The notes: generated by a model not told the origin, from the sequence alone. Positions 8,381-16,769 are shown, counted from the stretch's first letter. The stretch: DNA of 26,812 bases from Chloroflexi bacterium TSY (GCA_019217005.1 JAHBNG010000171.1:1-26812); one strand, 5' to 3'. Made by a program: numbers and translations.

Positions 8381-8494
8381 CTACAGCGAATTCAGAAAAC
8401 AACGAATGAGTCCTTGGGTTGACCTGTTCTCCCTGCAAAAGTGCCTACTTACGTTAACGAAACACAAATTCGTTTCTGTCTAAATTCGCTGTAG
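8381..8494. repeat. 114-bp inverted-repeat (MITE-like) element
   Basis: The arms begin CTACAGCGAATT at 8381-8392 and end AATTCGCTGTAG at 8483-8494, a perfect 12-bp inverted repeat. It extends imperfectly to about 27 bp per side (CAGAAAACAACGAAT against ATTCGTTTCTGTCTA). The roughly 60-bp centre has no gene. I see no target-site duplication, so it is either an old miniature transposon or a large RNA hairpin in the 5' leader of the 8580 gene. Confidence 0.65.
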
Positions 8495-8579
8495 TCTCTG
8501 GCAAATGTCAACCAATTATGTGTGTTTCTGAACCTTGCCCCAAGTTCTATCTATTTTTGGCAATTGGAAGGTTTTCATC

Positions 8580-9044
8580 ATGTCTAGTCGAATGATTACC
8601 CAAAGACAACTCATTCTCCTTCTTGTTGGCGTGCTTGCGCTGTTATTCGTGGCCACCTTGTATTGGAGCAATCAGGAGCGAGGCGGACTCTTCGGTACGA
8701 CAGTTAATACCAGTGGCGTTGTCGTCGAGAGCAGCGAGTGTGGTGCACGCCGCAATGATGTGTGTCTCATTCTGGATTTGAATCACGAAGTCGTGCTCGC
8801 TGACACCAATGGCATAGAAGTTGCAGTTGGCTATCGAGTACAGGCGCTGATCAATGACGATCTGTCACGGGCGACCATTACGAACGTGATTGAGACAGGT
8901 AGCGCAAATCCCGGCAGCCAAATCGTCGTCGAGAATCCGCTTGGCTCACCCCAAGACTCTGCGGAAAGCGCCGATCAAGAAGCCGTTCCGCTACGCATTG
9001 AGATGCCCTACAAAATTCTGCTACCGCTGATCATAAATGGATAG
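8580..9044 (+). CDS. Small exported or membrane-anchored protein with LPL-type tail
   Basis: The product is 154 aa from the ATG at 8580; the frame is open slightly further upstream but a cytosolic basic start followed by a hydrophobic segment fits this ATG. Residues about 10-30 (LILLLVGVLALLFVATLYWS) form a signal anchor or uncleaved signal peptide. The rest is an extracytoplasmic domain with two Cys (SSECGARRNDVCLIL) that could pair, a beta-rich middle, and an acidic low-complexity stretch (DSAESADQEA). It ends YKILLPLIING, resembling the tails of neighbouring exoproteins with one extra residue. I do not recognise the domain. It stands between two repeat elements. Confidence 0.68.
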   Translation: MSSRMITQRQLILLLVGVLALLFVATLYWSNQERGGLFGTTVNTSGVVVESSECGARRNDVCLILDLNHEVVLADTNGIEVAVGYRVQALINDDLSRATITNVIETGSANPGSQIVVENPLGSPQDSAESADQEAVPLRIEMPYKILLPLIING

Positions 9045-9102
9045 GGATTGATGGGGATTGATGACCAAATTTATTTATGAGCAAGTACGGTATATAATAG
9101 AC

Positions 9103-9214
9103 ATTATAGGGGTTGAAATTAGGACACGGATTTTTAGGATTAATACGGAGCATCTCAGAGTAAATCCGGGAAATCTGTGTTCATCTGTGTCCTATAATTC
9201 TTAATCCTTATAAT
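9103..9214. repeat. Imperfect palindromic intergenic repeat
   Basis: The left arm 9103-9131 (ATTATAGG...AATTAGGACACGGAT) pairs imperfectly with the right arm 9182-9214, whose reverse complement reads ATTATAAGGATTAAGAATTA then TAGGACACAGATG. The GGACACGGAT / ATCTGTGTTCATCTGTGTCC wording resembles a repeat I recall between genes in many cyanobacterial and Chloroflexota genomes. A TATAAT at 9093-9098 just before it may be a -10 for the next gene. The rest of the gap 9045-9295 shows nothing clear. Confidence 0.5.
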
Positions 9215-9295
9215 CTCTAATGGAGAGCCAAGGCATTTACTTTGATTTGAACAAGAAGTGTCCCTGTGTCAGCAAATTTGGATCTGTCGCCAACA

Positions 9296-10060
9296 ATGCA
9301 AAACCTGATCGATTTATTGAAATCCATCCAGCTCTTTGCCAATACGCCAGACACAATTCTGGTGGAAGTCTCGCGTTTGTTGAAAGAGGTTTCTTTGCCA
9401 GAAGGTGCAACGATTTTTGCCGAAGGCGAGTTGGGAGATGCCATGTATATCGTTGCGTTGGGGCGAATTCACATCCATCGAGGTGGACGGACATTGACAT
9501 ACCTAGAGAATGGGGCCGTTTTTGGTGAAATGGCCCTGCTGGACCCGGAACCACGGAGTGCCACAGCCACCGTTGTATCTGACGCTCTTCTCTTACGGCT
9601 GGAGCGTACGCCATTCTATCAAATCATGGGAACTCGTCCAGAAGTGGCCAGCGGGGTGATCCAGCTTCTCTGTCGGCAACTGCGCGAGCGGTTGCATGAA
9701 ATGGTCGATGACCATCATTATATCCAGCAGGTCGCTCGCCTTACCAATGCTGCGGGATCTGTCGAATCGGGTGTCTACGAGCCAGACCAGATAGATGGCG
9801 TGGCGGCTCGTAAAGATGAACTGGGCCGACTGGCTCGCGTCTTCCAAGACATGATTCGCAAAGTGGCGGCACGTGAGCAGCGTCTGCAGCAACAGGTGCA
9901 GGAGCTACGCATCGAAGTTGACAAAGCACGTCGCGACCAGCAGGTGGAACAGATCACCAGCACAGACTACTTTCAAGAATTACGCAGCAAAGCCGACGAT
10001 TTGCGCACTAGAATGGCGGCGAAGAATAAAAAAGCTTTCAGCGAATCAGCCGTCAGCTAG
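9296..10060 (+). CDS. Cyclic-nucleotide-binding protein with HAMP-like coiled coil
   Basis: The product is 254 aa from ATG 9296; a GTG ten codons upstream (9266) is an alternative, and neither has a strong ribosome site. Residues about 12-125 form a CRP-type cNMP-binding beta-roll with a complete phosphate-binding cassette (FGEMALLDPEPRSATATV; Glu78 and Arg87 at the ribose and phosphate positions), so cAMP or cGMP binding is plausible. There is no CRP DNA-binding helix. Instead residues about 165-245 (ARKDELGRLARVFQDMIRKV, then a long Gln/Glu/Arg coiled coil with TDYFQELRSKA) resemble the end of a HAMP linker, suggesting an adaptor or oligomeric sensor. The last dozen codons (KKAFSESAVS) lie inside the 10026-10149 repeat, which may have replaced the original end. 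The ParA-type gene follows on the same strand after 111 bp. Confidence 0.82.
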   Translation: MQNLIDLLKSIQLFANTPDTILVEVSRLLKEVSLPEGATIFAEGELGDAMYIVALGRIHIHRGGRTLTYLENGAVFGEMALLDPEPRSATATVVSDALLLRLERTPFYQIMGTRPEVASGVIQLLCRQLRERLHEMVDDHHYIQQVARLTNAAGSVESGVYEPDQIDGVAARKDELGRLARVFQDMIRKVAAREQRLQQQVQELRIEVDKARRDQQVEQITSTDYFQELRSKADDLRTRMAAKNKKAFSESAVS

Positions 10061-10149
10061 GTCGAAGCGACCACTTCGTGCTTGGTTACAGATGCGTAGC
10101 ATCCACAGCCAGAATCTAGTTCCATCTATTGGCTGATTTTATACTTTCC
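10026..10149 (+). repeat. Long inverted repeat, left copy
   Basis: About 124 bp beginning ATAAAAAAGCTTTCAGCGAA. It is the reverse complement of 16644-16769: the first 90 or so bases differ at only two or three sites, and similarity continues to TATACTTTCC at the end with small indels. It contains the stop of the cNMP-binding gene and ends about 20 bp before the ParA-type start. With its partner it brackets the ATPase, LRR and protease genes. Confidence 0.9.
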
Positions 10150-10171
10150 AATTCAAGCAAGAAGGAAGACC

Positions 10172-10930
10172 ATGGCTAAGATCATTTCGATCCACTCTTT
10201 TCGAGGCGGTACGGGCAAGTCCAATACGGCAGCCAACGTTGCTGCCTTGTTGGCGGAGAGTGGAGCACATGTGGGTGTGATTGATACGGATATTCAGTCT
10301 CCCGGTATCCACGTCCTCTTCCAGATGGATGAAAATGAGATGAAGGTTTCTCTCAACGATTATCTTTGGGGAAAGAACGCAGTTCATGAGGCCGCGTATG
10401 ACGTCACCAACGTGTTGGGAACAGGTACAAGCAACGGAAAACTCTATCTGATTCCCTCTAGCATTAAGACCAACGAGATTGCACGCATTCTGCGCGAGGG
10501 ATACGATCCAGAATTGCTGAGTGATGGATTCACCGATTTGGTCGATGCACTGAACTTAGATTATCTTCTGATCGATACGCATCCTGGCCTCAATGAAGAG
10601 ACCCTCTTGTCCATTGCCATTTCAGACATCTTGCTCGTTGTCTTGCGCCCCGATTCACAGGACTATCAAGGGACGGGAGTGACGGTGGAAGTGGCACGCA
10701 AACTTGGGACAGAAAAGATGCTGCTCGTTGTGAACAAAGTGCCCCAGGTCTTCAATCCAGATGATGTCAAGCAGCGGATCGAGACGACATATAACTGTGA
10801 AGTCGGCGTGATCTTTCCCCATAGTGACGAGCTAATGGCCTTGGCCAGTGCCGAACTGTTTGTGGTCAAATATCCCGAACACCCAATGACCAAGCGGTAT
10901 CGCTCTTTGGCACAGTTGTTGTCATCATGA
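10172..10930 (+). CDS. ParA/MinD-type P-loop ATPase
   Basis: The product is 252 aa; AAGGAAG lies about 6 bp before the ATG. A deviant Walker A is at residues 10-17 (FRGGTGKS), where the signature Lys of KGGxGK is Arg11. I recall FRGGTGKSN as normal for a MinD-like subfamily of cyanobacteria and Chloroflexota. VIDTDIQSPG at 36-45 is the A' motif, and LIDTHPGLNEE (Asp135) is switch II. Such ATPases dimerise on ATP and position cargo or regulate partners. There is no clear C-terminal membrane-targeting helix. The gene follows the cNMP-binding gene and overlaps the LRR gene by 4 bp (ATGA), implying translational coupling with an exported protein. Alternative labels are chromosome partitioning or CpaE-like; no ParB or centromere-like sites are seen. 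Confidence 0.88.
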   Translation: MAKIISIHSFRGGTGKSNTAANVAALLAESGAHVGVIDTDIQSPGIHVLFQMDENEMKVSLNDYLWGKNAVHEAAYDVTNVLGTGTSNGKLYLIPSSIKTNEIARILREGYDPELLSDGFTDLVDALNLDYLLIDTHPGLNEETLLSIAISDILLVVLRPDSQDYQGTGVTVEVARKLGTEKMLLVVNKVPQVFNPDDVKQRIETTYNCEVGVIFPHSDELMALASAELFVVKYPEHPMTKRYRSLAQLLSS

Positions 10931-13419
10931 GACGCTTTCGAATCAAGTTTTTTATGCCCATAATGATTGGACTTGGCGCACTTATTTGGTTCACGTCTCA
11001 TGCCCAGATGCTTGATGCAGCAGAGTCGAAACTGTCGGCTACGATCTGTGACGATGTGGGCGAGATCCCAGTGCAAGAGTGTGAGGGGTTAGTTGCCCTC
11101 TATGAGAGCACGGATGGGGAGAATTGGCATAACGGTGCTGGCTGGTTGGTCACGACAACGCCCTGTTCTTGGCATGGCGTTGCGTGCAATGATGGACGCG
11201 TCACTGAGCTAGATCTGCATGGCAATCAATTGACGGGCGAGATTCCAACAGAACTGGGTGATCTAACTGCGCTTCGTTCGCTTCGATTGCAGAATAATCG
11301 ACTCAGTGGGACCGTCCCTGGACAACTGGGAAATCTCATCACCCTGGAGGAATTGCGACTCTTTAATAATCAACTGACTGGGTCTATTCCGACGGAACTG
11401 GGGAGCTTGAGCAAGCTACAACAGCTCTGGCTGGCCGTCAATCAATTGACGGGTCCAATCCCTGAGACTCTGGGAAGTCTTACCGATTTGGTTGCCTTGC
11501 GTTTGGAATATAACGGGCTAGACAGCACCATCCCACCATCCCTGGCAAACCTGGTCAACCTGCACACTGAACCCTATAGCGGATTGGACCTGGGGTATAA
11601 CAAGCTGATGGTGACTGAGCCAACCCTCGACACTTTCTTAAATGAGAAGGATCCTGACTGGAGCCAAACCCAAACCGTCCCTCCCAGCGAGATCGAGGCT
11701 GTGGTCCAGTCGATCGGCAGCATTGAACTGAGCTGGACACCCATTGCCTATCAAGGAAACGGTGGCGCGTACGAAGTGCATGTGGCTACTTCGCCAGATG
11801 GTCCATACACGCTCCATGGCACGACAGCAGACAAGACGGCAACCAGTTATTTGGCCAGCAAGTTGCAGCCTGACACAACTTACTATTTCGTGGTGCGCAC
11901 CATTACCCCTGTCCACGGCGCACAGCAGAACGCGCTGACAAGCAGCGAAAGTCTCAAAGTATCTGCCTCAACACCGGCTGTGCCATCCGATTTTTGTGCG
12001 ACCGTCACAGAGATTCCTGGCGCCGAGTGTCGCGCTCTGCAATTGTTCTTTACGAATACGGCAGGGACAGCCTGGCAAGACAGTACGGGTTGGATGACCA
12101 CCACAACGCCCTGTTCGTGGGTTGGTGTGACGTGCCGCAATGGTCGAGTTGTTGAACTCGATCTGGCATCCAATGACCTGGCGGGAACGATTCCGGCAGA
12201 ATTGGGCGAGTTGACTGGATTGGAAGGACTCTATCTGGAGCGCAATGAGCTGAGCGGAGCGGTTCCGGTCGAATTGGGACAACTATCTGGATTGGTGGAA
12301 CTCTATTTGGCTGAAAATATATTGAGCGGCCCGGTTCCACACGAATTGGGACAATTGTCCAGTCTCGAGGTGCTCGATCTAAATAGCAATCACCTAACTG
12401 GTACGATCCCGTCAGAATTAGGAAATCTAACCGAATTACAAGGACTCTGGCTCGACGGGAACCAACTGAGCGGGGCGATTCCCCCGGAGTTGAGCAAACT
12501 GACAAATCTGGAGACGCTTTGGCTCTTTAATAACCAACTGACCGGTTCGTTGCCGAGTCTGCTTGGTGCGCTGACGAGTCTGCGCGATTTGCGTCTGCAC
12601 GGCAACCAATTGAGCGGCGGCATCCCGTCTGAGTTGGGCAAACTCACCAGTCTGAAACGGCTCTATCTGCACGCCAATCAACTGATTGGAGCGATTCCAC
12701 CGATCTTGAGTGATCTAGCCAGCCTTGAGCGGCTCTATCTCTATGAAAACCAACTGAGCGGGGCGATTCCACCCGAATTGGGCGATCTGGCCAATCTTAC
12801 TTGGCTTCAGCTACACGACAACCAATTGAATGGAGCCATTCCGCCCGAACTGGGCGATCTGGCCAATCTGGAATGGCTCAATCTGTATGAGAATCAATTG
12901 ATCGGTTCGATTCCGTCTGAACTGGGCAGCTTAAGTGGTTTAGTTGGACTTCAACTATATGCCAACCAATTGGGTGGCGCGATTCCACCCGAATTGGGAA
13001 ACCTGGGAAATCTGAGTGAGTTGGACTTGCATGGCAATCGACTGACAGGCGCCATCCCTTCATCGCTGGGGAATTTGAGCAACCTGGGTCGTTTGAATCT
13101 GTCGCTGAACGGACTGACGGGCGCAATTCCCATCGAGCTGACCAATCTGGAGAAGTTGAACGAGGCGACACTCGAAGCAACAGACCTGGGGTATAATGGC
13201 TTGACAGCATCCAACGTGAGCGTACAGACCCAAACGGCACCACCCACTGGAATTCGGGCAACGCTTGAGACCAATGCACATATTAATCTATCCTCAGTAG
13301 ATCCAAATTTGGCGTTTTTGGCGATTTTCAGTCGAGATTGCAGGGATTTTGGAGTCATTTATTCAGATTTCGGTTACAGAAAACAACCTATTTCATATCT
13401 GAAAATCGCCCAAATCTAA
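10927..13419 (+). CDS. Exported plant-type leucine-rich-repeat/FN3 protein, truncated by a MITE
   Basis: The intact gene would run to 13783 (878 aa); here a MITE at 13295 causes a stop at 13417-13419 after 830 codons. MRRFRIKFF plus a hydrophobic run to about residue 28 is a signal peptide. Next comes a cap (CEGLVALYESTDGENWHN...CSWHGVACNDGRV), five or six 24-residue LRRs of the LxGxIPxxLGxL type usual in plant receptors, and an FN3 domain (about 255-350). A second cap (CRALQLFFTNTAGTAWQDS..CSWVGVTC) and about 14-15 LRRs follow, then the start of a second FN3. The cap/LRR/FN3 module is therefore duplicated. LRRs bind protein or glycan ligands, so a surface receptor or adhesin role is likely. 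The last roughly 40 codons are MITE-encoded and not native. The start overlaps the ATPase stop by 4 bp. Confidence 0.86.
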   Translation: MRRFRIKFFMPIMIGLGALIWFTSHAQMLDAAESKLSATICDDVGEIPVQECEGLVALYESTDGENWHNGAGWLVTTTPCSWHGVACNDGRVTELDLHGNQLTGEIPTELGDLTALRSLRLQNNRLSGTVPGQLGNLITLEELRLFNNQLTGSIPTELGSLSKLQQLWLAVNQLTGPIPETLGSLTDLVALRLEYNGLDSTIPPSLANLVNLHTEPYSGLDLGYNKLMVTEPTLDTFLNEKDPDWSQTQTVPPSEIEAVVQSIGSIELSWTPIAYQGNGGAYEVHVATSPDGPYTLHGTTADKTATSYLASKLQPDTTYYFVVRTITPVHGAQQNALTSSESLKVSASTPAVPSDFCATVTEIPGAECRALQLFFTNTAGTAWQDSTGWMTTTTPCSWVGVTCRNGRVVELDLASNDLAGTIPAELGELTGLEGLYLERNELSGAVPVELGQLSGLVELYLAENILSGPVPHELGQLSSLEVLDLNSNHLTGTIPSELGNLTELQGLWLDGNQLSGAIPPELSKLTNLETLWLFNNQLTGSLPSLLGALTSLRDLRLHGNQLSGGIPSELGKLTSLKRLYLHANQLIGAIPPILSDLASLERLYLYENQLSGAIPPELGDLANLTWLQLHDNQLNGAIPPELGDLANLEWLNLYENQLIGSIPSELGSLSGLVGLQLYANQLGGAIPPELGNLGNLSELDLHGNRLTGAIPSSLGNLSNLGRLNLSLNGLTGAIPIELTNLEKLNEATLEATDLGYNGLTASNVSVQTQTAPPTGIRATLETNAHINLSSVDPNLAFLAIFSRDCRDFGVIYSDFGYRKQPISYLKIAQI

Positions 13420-13509
13420 CGCAAAAACTAGATATCGACCGGCAAATTTGTATTTATGTCAACTGTTTAGCCAGAATTCTCTCTCAAAACCTGAAATTTG
13501 GATCTACTG
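13295..13509. mobile_element. 215-bp MITE inserted in the LRR gene
   Basis: The terminal inverted repeats CAGTAGATCCAAATTT (13295-13310) and their exact complement (13494-13509) are 16 bp. The target duplication ATCCT is at 13290-13294 and 13510-13514. An inner inverted repeat GGCGATTTTCAG / CTGAAAATCGCC lies at 13320-13331 and 13399-13410. No transposase is encoded. Deleting the element plus one ATCCT (220 bp) restores AAT-CTA-TCC-TGG and fuses INLSW to ESIDYTGDGGHYEVS, matching the first FN3 of the same protein (IELSWTPIAYQGNGGAYEV). Confidence 0.93.
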
Positions 13510-13783
13510 ATCCTGGGAGTCTATCGATTATACGGGAGACGGTGGCCACTATGAAGTCAGTTTAGCGACGTCACCAGAGGGCCCTTATACGGTACATGGT
13601 ACGACGTCTGACAAGACAACGACCGGTTATTTGGTCGATAACCTTCTCCCAAATGTCACTTACTATTTTGTCATACGTACCTATACACCGGCCCACGATG
13701 AACAGCAGAACGACTTGTGGAGCGCATATAGTTCAGCAGTCTCTGACCAACTCGCAATCTATCTGCCATTGGTTAGTCGTTAG
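13510..13783 (+). pseudogene. LRR/FN3 protein, 3' fragment with LPL tail
   Basis: This is the severed end of the LRR gene. Read from TGG at 13514 it encodes 89 residues: ESIDYTGDGGHYEVSLAT, SPEGPYTVHGTTSDKTTTGY, NVTYYFVIRTYTPAHDEQQN and finally SDQLAIYLPLVSR. It closely parallels the internal FN3 domain of the same protein. The YLPLVSR end is the shared exoprotein tail. Truncation by the MITE therefore removes both the second FN3 and the presumed sorting or anchoring tail. Confidence 0.87.
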
Positions 13784-13839
13784 GGGTTGTGTTTCAGTCT
13801 GGAGGCAAGATTAAATTCATGCAGAGGGAAGGGAGTCTC

Positions 13840-16623
13840 ATGAATATTTTTCTAATCGTCGTCATTCTGCTTATCGGTCTTCTATTCTCTGCAATGTCTT
13901 CTGCTATCTTTGCGGACTCGGTTTCGAGTTCGTCGGAAGGGGATGCGCCCATTCCGATAACGGCAACGACGATTTCGTCAACCTATGCCGCGACAGCACC
14001 CCGCTTGGATGGCGTTCTCGATTTTGGCGAATGGCCGACAGCCGATTCCTTTCAATTTGACGGTGGCTGGCTGGCGGTTCGCAACGATGACCTTCGACTC
14101 TATATTCTGATCAACCTTCTCGAAGATACCACCGCTGATGAACCGTTGGCAACGGCCCCCTGGGGGGATCGCGTCTGGTTAACCATTGATGTTGATCGTG
14201 ATGGTGAAATCACAAATGATAACGACTTACGTTATGCTTTGGTGCCGGGCACCTATAACATGCGCCAACAATACTATTTGGGACCGGGGACCTGGAGACA
14301 GCTCCAACTTGAAGCGTCCCGCTCTGGATTTGCAACGGATTTTGATTGCTTTTTTGCTGATGAGTCAAGATCGGTATCAGTGTTACCGGATTTCCCGTTC
14401 CCCATCGTCAACTGTTCGCCGCATCGTATTTGGGAGTTTGGGATCGATCTGGCGGAGATCAATGTGAAGGCGGGTGAAATAGTGCATTTGGGATTGAGCG
14501 TTTCATCACAGAATCCCAGCTTTACTAGAGATATTCCAGCCAACTTGCACTACGATTTCAGCAATCTTGTCAAGGTGGCTCTAGCTGCTGCGTCTGGCAG
14601 CGCAGCTCCAGCCGATCCCAATGCAACGATAGATTTCCAAACCGAGCGATTTGCAGCATCGATCGAAGTGACCCAGGCCGTTCAAGACCACGCGAATAGC
14701 CTGCCACTGGTGGAAGCCAAGAGCACTGTTGCCCGCCTTTATCTAGAGGTCAGCGGTACAGATAGTCCACAGCCCACCAAAGTCTATCTCTATGGCAGGC
14801 GTCAGGGGCAAGAACTATCTGGTTCACCTCTCTCCATGCTTTTTCTGGCCCCAACGACGGTTGATCAGTCCCAACTGAATCAGACGGCAAATTTTCTACT
14901 ACCAGACTCTTGGCTGCAAGGCGACGTCGAATTTCAGGGCAGGATTGTCGATGCATTTGACAATGAAGCCTGGTCAACGACCATCTCCTTGAGTTTCCGT
15001 CCTACGATCATTCCAACATACTGGATTGTCCCCGTCAATACGAGCACCGTAGAAGAACCCGTGGTGATTGATGAAGCTGAAATTGCACAACAAGAGAGCT
15101 ATTTGCGAACCATCTTTCCGGTGCCAGATGTCAACTTTGTGCGGAAGGGATGGCAGGAAGTGGGTGCTTTCCCCAGTACAAACCTGTCAGCAAACATCAG
15201 TCAACTGAAACGATATGATCGAGACACCCAGATCGCCTGGTACTCGTCTCTACAAGAGACGGGTGTAGAGCCGTTTGTGCTGCCCGATGCGATCTATGGT
15301 ATACGATTGGATGCGGGCGGATTGTCGGATCCAATTTGGAACGGTGGGGGGGGTCGAGTCGCAGTTGGTGGGGAGCGAGCGAGTTCCCAAGAGGGCACCA
15401 TGGCCCACGAGTTGATCCACATCTTGGATACGTCTCGTAGTGGCAGTTGGGGACGACATGCACCGGGGTGCAATGCATCCGGGATTGATCCACAATGGCC
15501 CTATATCGATGAAAAAGTTCAGACCATTGGTTTCGACACCCGTCTGCCCTGGTCGAGTGGCACAACGGTTGTTTCCGCTGGTCGATCTGACTTGATGTCC
15601 TACTGCTTTTCATTCAGTCCGCCAACCAAATGGATATCGCCTTATCGATGGTCTCGGCTGTTCGATGCATTTGCTAATGCAGGATCAGTTGTCCGGGCGA
15701 GCAGCATAAAGCGTATGCAAGCTGATATGGAGACAGTTTTGTATATCTCTGGCGAAGTTCGTGCAGATGGTGCGGGGCATCTAGAACCAATCTTAGTACA
15801 ACCCGGCATTCCAACAGGCAACATAGTTCCAGGGGACTATGCAATTGAGATCCGGGATGCCTCTGGGACATCTCTGCGGCGAACATCTTTTCTGGTCTCT
15901 TTTGAGGATGCAGAAGGGAAGAAGCTGGAGATGATACGCTTTAGCCTTCGACTGCCCCAGGAGCCAGAGGCTGCCCAATTCCTTCTCCTTCACGGTGAGC
16001 AAATGCTGGATTCGATTATGGTCTCTGCCCATGCGCCAACTGTCACGGTGCTGGCACCAAATGGGGGAGAAATGTGGGATGGTTTGCAGACCATTCGTTG
16101 GAAGGCCGATGATCAGGATGGAGATTCATTGCTTTTTTCCGCCTTGTATTCGCCAGATGATGGTCGGCGGTGGCTACCCATCGCCGGGAACTTGTCGGGA
16201 GAGTCCCACTCTGTCGATACAAGAGTGCTTCCAGGAGGTGGGAAGAGCCGGATTCGGCTCATTGCCACAGACGGCTTCAACACATCATCGGATGACTCAG
16301 ATGCCACTTTTGACGTGGCCAAAAAATCGCCACAGGTCGTGATTCAGCGCCCTCAGACCCGTAGTCGCTACGCATCAGGAGAATTGATCTCATTGAGCGG
16401 GCAGGCCAACGATCTGGAAGATCGAACAATTCCTGAACGCTCATTTACGTGGTCCTATGGCTCCACGATCTTCGCCAGTGGAAGGCAGGCGAGCGCTGTC
16501 CTGCCCAATGGGATTCATGAAGTGACTTTGACCGTCATCGACAGCGATGGCAGTCGGGGCAAGGATTCAATCACAATTTCGGTAGGCCTTTATCAAAGCT
16601 ATTTACCGCTGATTCATCGGTGA
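13840..16623 (+). CDS. Exported multidomain zinc metalloprotease (metzincin-like) with LPL tail
   Basis: The product is 927 aa from ATG 13840, chosen because MNIFLIVVILLIGLLFSAMSS is a clean signal peptide and GGGAG lies 6 bp upstream; ATG 13819 is an alternative. Residues about 45-255 resemble a CBM9/DOMON-like beta-sandwich (LDGVLDFGEW, GDRVWLTIDVDRDGEI). About 270-395 is another beta domain. The protease domain has HELIH (His523, Glu524, His527), a further His540 in GRHAPGC and a Met-turn-like DLMSYC with Met586. Related proteins I recall read HEIGHNLGxxHAPC, so the third His is displaced by about seven residues. Two Ig/FN3-like domains follow (PTVTVLAPNGGEMWDG; VIQRPQTRSRYASGE). The end is YQSYLPLIHR. 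It begins 57 bp after the LRR gene stop and may share its transcript. Confidence 0.83.
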   Translation: MNIFLIVVILLIGLLFSAMSSAIFADSVSSSSEGDAPIPITATTISSTYAATAPRLDGVLDFGEWPTADSFQFDGGWLAVRNDDLRLYILINLLEDTTADEPLATAPWGDRVWLTIDVDRDGEITNDNDLRYALVPGTYNMRQQYYLGPGTWRQLQLEASRSGFATDFDCFFADESRSVSVLPDFPFPIVNCSPHRIWEFGIDLAEINVKAGEIVHLGLSVSSQNPSFTRDIPANLHYDFSNLVKVALAAASGSAAPADPNATIDFQTERFAASIEVTQAVQDHANSLPLVEAKSTVARLYLEVSGTDSPQPTKVYLYGRRQGQELSGSPLSMLFLAPTTVDQSQLNQTANFLLPDSWLQGDVEFQGRIVDAFDNEAWSTTISLSFRPTIIPTYWIVPVNTSTVEEPVVIDEAEIAQQESYLRTIFPVPDVNFVRKGWQEVGAFPSTNLSANISQLKRYDRDTQIAWYSSLQETGVEPFVLPDAIYGIRLDAGGLSDPIWNGGGGRVAVGGERASSQEGTMAHELIHILDTSRSGSWGRHAPGCNASGIDPQWPYIDEKVQTIGFDTRLPWSSGTTVVSAGRSDLMSYCFSFSPPTKWISPYRWSRLFDAFANAGSVVRASSIKRMQADMETVLYISGEVRADGAGHLEPILVQPGIPTGNIVPGDYAIEIRDASGTSLRRTSFLVSFEDAEGKKLEMIRFSLRLPQEPEAAQFLLLHGEQMLDSIMVSAHAPTVTVLAPNGGEMWDGLQTIRWKADDQDGDSLLFSALYSPDDGRRWLPIAGNLSGESHSVDTRVLPGGGKSRIRLIATDGFNTSSDDSDATFDVAKKSPQVVIQRPQTRSRYASGELISLSGQANDLEDRTIPERSFTWSYGSTIFASGRQASAVLPNGIHEVTLTVIDSDGSRGKDSITISVGLYQSYLPLIHR

Positions 16624-16643
16624 CAAATCTATATTTTCGTATC

Positions 16644-16769
16644 GGAAAGTATAAAAATCAGTCGCAAAGTTATGACCAGATTCTGGCTGTGGATGATACG
16701 CATCTGTAACCAAACACGAAGTGGTCGCTTCGACCTAGCTGACGGCTGATTCGCTGAAAGCTTTTTTAT
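16644..16769 (-). repeat. Long inverted repeat, right copy
   Basis: About 126 bp, the reverse complement of 10026-10149. It fills the gap between the protease stop (16623) and the Shine-Dalgarno of the wHTH gene (GGAGG at 16778-16782). Its plus-strand right end (16737-16763) also matches the 2836-2862 repeat at 23 of 27 positions. A short stem CGAAG/CTTCG lies inside both copies. Confidence 0.9.

Noticed and set aside
10172..10930. Plasmid or chromosome partition locus (parABS)
   Set aside because: No ParB gene, no clustered centromere-like repeats and no replication gene; the neighbours are signalling and surface genes.
11200..13200. Regular short DNA repeats that could look like a CRISPR or satellite array
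   Set aside because: The 72-bp period is 24-residue LRRs in an open frame; there are no conserved repeats with unique spacers. The same holds for WD40 repeats at 18.5-20.4 kb.
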